Below the pieces are notes generated by a model that saw only the letters and a list, made by a program, of their open reading frames with translations, was not told the origin of the DNA and searched no databases. From positions 6,769,001 through 6,833,000 of the forward strand of contig CM072868.1 of NCBI GenBank assembly GCA_036937835.1: DNA of 64,000 nucleotides, given 5' to 3'. Each line of letters begins with the position of its first letter. The stretch's first letter is position 1. This DNA is from Pampus argenteus. Taxonomy: Eukaryota > Chordata > Actinopteri > Scombriformes > Stromateidae. Positions 59,186 through 64,000 of the stretch are shown in pieces. The position numbers and the translations under genes are program-made.

Positions 59186-60801
59186 TTACATATATATAAA
59201 ACACATTTGTGATACTAAAATCTGTCGTGTTTCTATTATTAATCAAAGGTTAATTTGAGGTCACGATTGTGCTGTGATTTTAAATATGATTATTTTAAAA
59301 TTACAATATATCTCAAATAAAAAAAATAAAAGTGAAGTTCAGTGAAGAAAAATAAATTATGTAAGTACACAGAGACTTTGATTTTTTTTAAAAAATTTTA
59401 AATATGATTCTGTATCTCTAGCCGTATATATACATATATATATATAATTTTTTTTTAACTTTGTGTAACGAAAAATCGAGATTTACTTTACCTCACAATC
59501 CGAGATTAGCAGGACCAGACACACTGACATCCGTAATTATAGCAAATCTACAGACGTGTGTTTGTTTTGGAGAATGTGGAGGCCTACATCTGAAGTCTGC
59601 TGGTTAAGTGGGAGATGTTAGTTTATAACTTTTGACAATGAATAACCAGATCTCCATTCACTCTAATCACACGCCACTGTGTATCTTTCAGTTGATGATT
59701 TATAGAATAAAATTAATAATAACTTAACTACACGTGGGTTCGTTTTGATATTCTTCCGGTCAAGTTAGCCGATGATAGAGACTCAAATATTAGTTTTACA
59801 GTGAAACGAGGGGTTTGAGTGGCGATAATTGGAAATAAATGGATTAGTGATGTCAAATTGCCATGATGGGTTTACTGACATGTGAAATAAACGGAGAAAA
59901 CGAAACCGTTTTATTTAAATTATGCTAAATAAATTAATAAAATTGTATTATTATTGCTATTAATTTCTAGGGGTATATTTGTATACGTGTTATTATTATT
60001 ATAATATATAATTTTTATTCTAAATATCCAGCCATGAAGTTGCTTCTATTGACTTTCTCGTCATGTGGCCCCCTTTTTTTTATCATTGAGAGGTGGAGTA
60101 TAGTTAATAATAAATAGATCTAAGTTCAGCTGATATTTTGCAAAGGTAAAGAAATAATAATCCATGTGGATAATTAGTAACCAGAATGTGAAAACGAAGC
60201 CGTGGCGGGTCATTTTAAAATTGTAAACAAAGAAGAGAAAGTACTTTAGGTGAATTAAGGGCCTATTTGTTTGTGTATTTTAAAAAAAAATAATAATAAT
60301 TTTCTAACTTTTAAATAACTACGATTCGTTTTATTGACAAAAGATTTTCTCGCTTCACATTCATATTGTGTTATTTATTTTACAGATTATTATTTTTATT
60401 TTTTATTTTTTTAATTGTGGTATGAAGACTCACGCCAACATGCGCTCCACCTCCGCCCTCTGCTCGGCGGCCTCCTCCGTGTTGAGCGACTGGAGCTCCC
60501 TGAGGATCGGCGGCGTGTCGTAGTCGTCCCCGTCCTCGGAGCCCTCGTCCCCGGACAGCTTTCCCTTAATGTGGCCGTTGGTGAGCGTGTGGAAGACGGG
60601 CTTCGTGTCGGAGTCCCCTCCGTTCATCTTGCCGCTCTGAGGAGCAGCTGGAGACATGGGTAGGCTCTCCAGTTTTACTCCAAACCCGGGCGGGCTCGGA
60701 TCCATATCATCCAGGGCCTGGATCAGAACATCTTTGGTAACTCCTGAGTCCAGCAGGGCGCTGAGGAGCTCCTGCTGCAGGGATGTCAGCTTGGATACCA
60801 T
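49241..60801 (-). CDS. hnf1b: Hepatocyte nuclear factor 1-beta (POU-homeodomain transcription factor), 9 coding exons
   Basis: HNF1B binds DNA as a dimer and controls genes of kidney tubule, pancreas, liver and hindbrain patterning. Nine exons with GT-AG borders join to 1677 nt: 558 residues, against 557 in human. In order, it has: an N-terminal dimerisation helix pair (1-32, MVSKLTSLQQELLSALL); an acidic linker with SGDEGSEDGDDYDTPPIL; an atypical POU-specific domain (about 96-190, NIPQREVV and [18 protein letters not shown]); a basic KKMRRNR signal; an extra-long homeodomain (about 238-318) with the HNF1 loop and WFANRR helix; and a Gln/Ser/Pro-rich transactivation domain ending CPLQAW. The chosen ATG has A at -3 and G at +4; an in-frame ATG lies four codons upstream. 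Teleosts have hnf1ba and hnf1bb; linkage to synrg and dusp14 may favour the hnf1ba paralogue, but I cannot prove it. Confidence 0.96.
50071..50280. repeat. Fragments of two percomorph dispersed repeats
   Basis: The left part matches the GTGGTTCTCAACCT-type terminus; the right part has TATTTTTACATTGTGGCATT and ACATTTACTTAAGTACAG. Edges are approximate. Confidence 0.5.
50597..50617 (+). repeat. Poly-A run
   Basis: Twenty-one A in a row followed by a short GA repeat. It could be the tail of an old retroposed insertion, but nothing recognisable precedes it. Confidence 0.9.
51488..51606 (-). CDS. hnf1b: hnf1b coding exon 8
   Basis: This encodes residues 513-552 (MYPHKQEPPQYSHPSRFPSA through SSMSSSKT). 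It belongs to the transactivation domain. Donor GTCAGT; it ends in phase 0. Confidence 0.95.
51756..51938 (-). CDS. hnf1b: hnf1b coding exon 7
   Basis: This encodes residues 452-513 (SLNTSQSQTVPVINSVAGSL, then Gln/His/Ser-rich SQQLHSPHQQSLMQQSPSHM). It is conserved with human. Donor GTATGT. Confidence 0.95.
52050..52176 (-). CDS. hnf1b: hnf1b coding exon 6
   Basis: This encodes residues 410-452 (ISGSGGGLPPVSTLTNIHSS through SGVMAIAQ). Acceptor TCTCTCAG; donor GTAAGT. Intron 6 is 111 bp. Confidence 0.95.
53360..53514 (-). CDS. hnf1b: hnf1b coding exon 5
   Basis: This encodes residues 358-409 (VRYSQGPGEVTSSTTISHHS through HSLLSPDAKM). It starts the Ser/Gln-rich activation region. Donor GTGAGT. 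Confidence 0.95.
54460..54793. repeat. Percomorph dispersed repeat (CAGTTAGCTTAGCTTAGC type)
   Basis: It includes CAGCCAGCAGCCAGTTAGCT and TAGCTTAGC, GAGCCAGGCTAGCTGTTTTC and CCCTTGTTTCCAGTCT, and ends AATGCTGCAGTATTCCTTTA. I recognise the words as a very common percomorph repeat. The class is unknown to me and the edges are approximate. Confidence 0.6.
55557..55580. repeat. (TG)n microsatellite
   Basis: About eleven TG units within hnf1b intron 4. Confidence 0.9.
56653..56669 (+). promoter_or_regulatory. Candidate DR5 retinoic acid response element
   Basis: AGGTCA, five bases ATGCC, then TGGTCA. The first half-site is perfect; the second differs from RGKTCA at one base. Spacing five is the preferred RAR/RXR arrangement. 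It lies in hnf1b intron 4. Function is inferred. Confidence 0.4.
57129..57145 (-). promoter_or_regulatory. Second candidate DR5 retinoic acid response element
   Basis: Read on the minus strand: GGGTCA, five bases GGCCA, GGGTCG. One half-site is perfect and one is off by the last base. A MAF-type half-site TGCTGAC is 43 bp away at 57189-57195. Part of the match comes from a tandem 11-bp ACCCTGGCCTG unit, so chance is possible. Confidence 0.4.
57436..57455. repeat. (TA)n microsatellite
   Basis: A run of TA units about 60 bp inside intron 4 from the hnf1b exon 4 donor. Confidence 0.9.
57515..57750 (-). CDS. hnf1b: hnf1b coding exon 4 (homeodomain C-terminal part)
   Basis: This encodes residues 279-358: AECLQRGVSPSKAQGLGSNL and VTEVRVYNWFANRRKEEAF, with the DNA-recognition helix (Trp-Phe-x-Asn-Arg-Arg), then a His/Ser/Pro-rich linker. 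Donor GTAGCG. Confidence 0.96.
57844..58111 (-). CDS. hnf1b: hnf1b coding exon 3 (with internal alternative acceptor)
   Basis: This encodes residues 190-279: the linker FNQAVQGSGSNMTDKGNQDP, then [20 protein letters not shown] and the first homeodomain helices. An internal 3' splice site (eight T, CCCAG) would start the exon at 58033 instead, removing exactly 78 nt. Intron 3 below it is 93 bp with no in-frame stop. Confidence 0.95.
58033..58049 (-). promoter_or_regulatory. Alternative 3' splice site inside hnf1b exon 3
   Basis: On the minus strand GTTTTTTTTCCCAG is followed by AGTTCAACC, the same bases that begin the full exon. Use would delete 26 residues (190-215) without shifting frame. 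Human HNF1B isoforms differ by 26 residues at this place. Confidence 0.65.
58342..58361. repeat. Poly-T run in hnf1b intron 2
   Basis: Twenty T on the plus strand, i.e. poly-A on the transcribed strand, about 60 bp after exon 2. Confidence 0.9.
58423..58622 (-). CDS. hnf1b: hnf1b coding exon 2 (POU-specific domain)
   Basis: This encodes residues 123-190: [40 protein letters not shown] and KGTPMKTQKRAALYTWYVKK. It is the core of the POU-specific domain and nearly invariant. Acceptor GAACACAG; donor GTAAGT. Confidence 0.97.
58623..60433 (-). other. hnf1b intron 1
   Basis: Very AT-rich; no exon seen. It contains a CA repeat at 59157-59185 and TA-rich runs near 59430. Confidence 0.5.
59157..59185. 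repeat. (CA)n microsatellite
   Basis: About fourteen CA units inside hnf1b intron 1. Confidence 0.95.
60434..60801 (-). CDS. hnf1b: hnf1b coding exon 1 (start, dimerisation domain)
   Basis: This encodes residues 1-123: the dimerisation segment MVSKLTSLQQELLSALLDSG, the linker, KPVFHTLTNGHIKGKLSGDE and the start of the POU-specific domain (RELQSLNTEEAAEQRAEVER). The donor GTGAGT follows ATGTTGGC. The linker around residues 44-65 differs from human (GFGVKLESLPMSPAAPQSGK). It is much GC-richer than its surroundings. Confidence 0.96.
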
Positions 60802-61110
60802 TTTAGAGAACATTAAAAACACCACATAGGCCTGCTGTGTGCGCGCAGTGGCAAAGAGAAAAGGAAATAATAATAATAATAATATTAATAAAGTAAAAGT
60901 TAAGTTCCTGTCTTCCTCTGTGGTCCAGTGTTGTGGGGAGTTAACCGCTGCTGACACCTGTTCCGAGAAGCTGCTTCACTTCCCTGTTGAGGGGAGGATG
61001 GAGCTACTTTGCCATGATGCTTTCTCAATGCGGGGAATATAAAACATGGTAATGAGTGGGCCGGCTGATGGGAGCCTTATGTAAATCCGGAGAATACGGC
61101 CCTCTCTGGG
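60802..61110 (-). promoter_or_regulatory. hnf1b: hnf1b 5'UTR and proximal promoter region
   Basis: The frame before the ATG stays open to about 60957, which is unusual for a 5'UTR but contains no recognisable protein. It holds a TTA/ATT trinucleotide run (60866-60890). Farther up is GC-balanced sequence with an octamer-like ATTTACATA (minus strand, around 61080). The start site was not determined. Confidence 0.4.
60866..60890. repeat. (AAT)n microsatellite in hnf1b 5'UTR
   Basis: About eight AAT units, 65-90 bp upstream of the hnf1b start codon and so possibly transcribed. Confidence 0.85.
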
Positions 61111-62267
61111 CCAAGGTAGACATGTGTTTACTCTGCAGCACTGCTGCTTTTATTGGCTCCCCTTATCAGCAAAACTTTCATGGACTTTGGACCCTGTTGT
61201 ATATGCCATAAAGACTTTTAAGAAAGGCGAGCAGCACTTATCCACATCGCTGGATCAAATCTCTCAGCAGTGGCTTTATTCTGTGTTAGGTTTTGGAAGT
61301 AATAGCCATTTTTTTATTATTATTATTTATGTGTTTATTTTTCATATTTATTCATGAATGTTTTTTTTTTGTTTTATTTGTTTGGTCTAATCTAAGCCTA
61401 TGGTATTATGTAAAGTGTTCTCATTATCCTTAGTTTGATGATACTAATGGAGTAATTGTGTACTGTAGGTGTTGATGGTGTTGTTAAGGACGTATCGCTG
61501 TCTTGTTTCCTTTAATGAAGCCTAATAATAATAAGCTCATTTTATCAAATATCTTGTTTACTGTTTTAAGGAGAAATAGTTTGATTTTTTAACTTCCGTC
61601 CTAACCTTTTTTTAAAAAGTATATGAACGAAATTCTGCTTTCACATTATTATTATTTTTCATTAAAATATCTTATGATGTTAATAATATAATAGCAGCAA
61701 TGGCATTGTGACAATATATCATTATAGGACAGCAATCCCTTAAAATACTTGCAGTGTCTTCACTTCATCTGTTATCTTGACGCAATATAAACTTTAATTG
61801 CTGAATTCAGCGTTTAAGTTTTTTTTTATCTTATTTGCAAATGTAACGAAAGACCCATAAAGCCTCCAATTCACTCAAGAGGTAATTAAACAAACACGTA
61901 ATCATTAATCTATAGGGGCAGTTTGAGATTATTAGGGATCACATTCTGATGTAGAGTCAACTTTTCACCATTTTTGTGTCCTGCTGGAGGTATTTTGTAA
62001 ATAATAAATAATAATAATAATAAAAAAATCAATATTAAAAGTGAATTTAGCTGCAGGAGAAGCTGAACACAGAGGGACAGAAAGATGCAGCAGGTGCAGC
62101 GATGTTAAAAGAGACATTCAAATTAAATAAGGAGGAAAAACCATACATTCAGTCATTAAAATGCTGCAGTACATGTCAACGAATCAGGATTAATATTCAA
62201 TTAATATATATAGTATATGATATATATAACACTCTAAATTGCATAATAAACGTAAACATTTTGCATA

Positions 62268-62405
62268 ATGAGTACTTTTACTTTTGATACTGCAAGTACA
62301 TTTTTCTGACAATACTCAAGTACTGTTATTTAAGTAAGATTTTGAATGCAGGGCATTGTGGTATTGTTACTTTAACTGAAGTAAAATACTTCTGGTACAC
62401 TGGTT
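62268..62405. repeat. Percomorph dispersed repeat (ACTTTTACTTTTGATACT type)
   Basis: It contains GAGTACTTTTACTTTTGATA, CAAGTACATTTTTCTGAC, TAAGATTTTGAATGCAGGG and ACTGAAGTAAAATACTTCTG. I know the series as a common percomorph repeat, related to the pieces at 41555 and 50210. Confidence 0.65.
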
Positions 62406-63978
62406 GTAGAGTCATGTATGTATTTTCCTGTTTTAACTGTGATATCTATTATAAATAAATAAATATAGTGAAATGTTTTATGTATGTTTTCTGATGTGTT
62501 CAGACTCATGAAAGTAAACTGATGAAGCATCCTGAAAGTTTTACACAAATGAATATGTTAAAATTCTAACATTTTCATTTTATTTTATTACATCTGTATT
62601 AATTTAAAAAAAAGATTAATATAGTGGTTGCTTATAGTCACAGTGACATGAGATGAAGATGGTGTCATCTATTTGAGAATTAGAGCTTTAAAACTGACCT
62701 GAGTTCAGTTGAAGTGACCTCCTGCATAACTATTATAAGGGCATCAGTTGCCATAGAAATGGACATACAGTATATATATATTAGCAAACCAGGTGTCTAG
62801 AATGAATTATCTTTTCTATAAGCCCCATGTCTGGATTATTGGAACAAAATACAGTATTTTTACGTGTTTATTTATTTTTGACAGGTGTAAACAAAAACAA
62901 AAACAAACGTGGACACCTCCTCTGTGAATATGTATGAATGTTTACAACAAGATACTTAGCCAATTATTGGTCAGACATGTAATCTTTCAGTGTAGTATCA
63001 ATGTGGTTGATCATTAGTAATACACAGGATTGCCCTAAATCTATTAGCACCAGAGTTAATACGACCAACTGAGACTTTTGTTGTGAACCATCTGTGTTGT
63101 TTGGATAAAACCTTTTTTTTTTTTTTTTTTTTTTGAAGAATATTAAAAACATATTACATATAACAACTACAATGTCCCAGTTACAGTATTGTGGAGATAA
63201 ATAAGTGGTGATAAAAGAAGCCATAAAGTTCAATAAGGTCATTGCAAATCCACTGTTAAGCCCTAGAGACACACTTAAGGTCTCCATGGGAATGTTAATT
63301 ATTTTATTATAGTGATGTTTTAACTACTTTGTGCTCTATTGAGGTAGTTGTTTTTTTTCTCTCTCTCCCAGCCTGCGGCCTCTCATCTTAAAGTCTGCTG
63401 TTTTGGGTGTCATTACACAGATTACACATGCTCTCTTATCTGCTGCTGCTGCTATTGTTTTATAAAGTTTCCCTGAGATGCACACCTTAGCATCTCTGGT
63501 GTAAAGTGCCAGTGTTATGTGGGTAAAGTTAATAGCTCGGTGGAAGCAGACAAATTACAGTCTGTCTGCAGCTCTGTCATCTACTGTGACACATTAATGA
63601 CTCAGTTGTTAGTTTTTAGGACCTAAAGAAACTGATTGATTTTCTTAATACCAGAATAAATGGACCATTTGTTGTCTGCCACCAGAACCTTTTCACACAA
63701 TCCCCATGGGAACAAAGAGTTAATGTCCGAGTTAGACTTGGGTTTGAAGCTGAAGATATGTTGTCGGTTTAAGGTAAATGACAGAAACATGAACTAAAAT
63801 ATATGTGAAGCAGAATTCAATACCAATAAATTAGCCACATATGTTGAATTTGTCATCATAATCAAAAAAAATTCAAATTTACACCAGGTTTTTCAGAAAT
63901 ATAAGTGAAAATGAAAAAAGAAAGTAATTTTTTAAATCTAAAAGGTAATGAACAAGCAAGAATAGCATTAACAGGCAT

Positions 63979-64000
63979 ACACACACACACACACACACAC
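63979..64000. repeat. (CA)n microsatellite at window end
   Basis: Eleven CA units reach the last base, so the repeat probably continues beyond the window. Confidence 0.95.

Larger units (their letters stand above)
61111..64000. other. Upstream flank of hnf1b
   Basis: No gene is recognised. The sequence is AT-rich, with a percomorph repeat at 62268-62405, a poly-T run near 63112-63134 and a CA repeat at the window end. A less AT-rich stretch at about 63360-63600 shows nothing I can name. Confidence 0.5.

Noticed and set aside
1..64000. CRISPR array, prokaryotic operon, phage or plasmid features
   Set aside because: All coding content is intron-containing vertebrate sequence; the only regular repeats are microsatellites and DNA-transposon remnants.
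1..64000. tRNA, rRNA or microRNA genes
   Set aside because: Reading by eye, I found no tRNA box A/B pair with a cloverleaf or recognisable rRNA segment. MicroRNA hairpins cannot be excluded without folding.

Overview
This window is nuclear DNA of a ray-finned fish, most likely a spiny-rayed (percomorph) teleost. It is AT-rich and carries three vertebrate genes with GT-AG introns. Between them lie microsatellites and dispersed repeats of kinds I recognise from percomorph genomes. The organism call is inference from gene content and repeat texture.

Layout. (1) 1-3242: sequence upstream of dusp14, probably holding its 5' noncoding exon(s). (2) 3337-3975, plus strand: dusp14, an atypical dual-specificity phosphatase read from one coding exon, with a histidine run near its N-terminus. 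(3) 3976-10997: 7 kb of intergenic DNA between two convergent genes. (4) 10998-40983, minus strand: synrg (gamma-synergin), a clathrin/AP-1 accessory protein. I could resolve 22 coding exons that splice in frame from ATG to TGA and give 1445 residues. (5) 40984-49240: 8 kb intergenic, mostly AT-rich repeats, with the probable synrg CRE-bearing promoter at one end and the hnf1b 3'UTR at the other. (6) 49241-60801, minus strand: hnf1b, the POU-homeodomain factor of kidney, pancreas, liver and hindbrain. All nine coding exons are present and give 558 residues. (7) 60802-64000: hnf1b 5'UTR/promoter and AT-rich upstream DNA ending in a CA repeat.

The order and orientation dusp14> <synrg <hnf1b matches human 17q12, except that DDX52, which lies between SYNRG and HNF1B in human, is not visible. 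The three proteins do not form one pathway; their linkage is ancestral synteny. Points most worth a second look are: a 78-nt alternative 3' splice site in hnf1b exon 3 that would reproduce the 26-residue human isoform difference; a 93-nt, stop-free, frame-neutral intron inside the hnf1b homeodomain; retinoic-acid-type DR5 sites with a MAF half-site in hnf1b intron 4; two frame-neutral cassette exons and repeated DFxDF/DKYxVFxQL motifs in synrg; and two decayed DNA transposons placed close to synrg exons. I found no prokaryotic-style system, CRISPR array or confident RNA gene.
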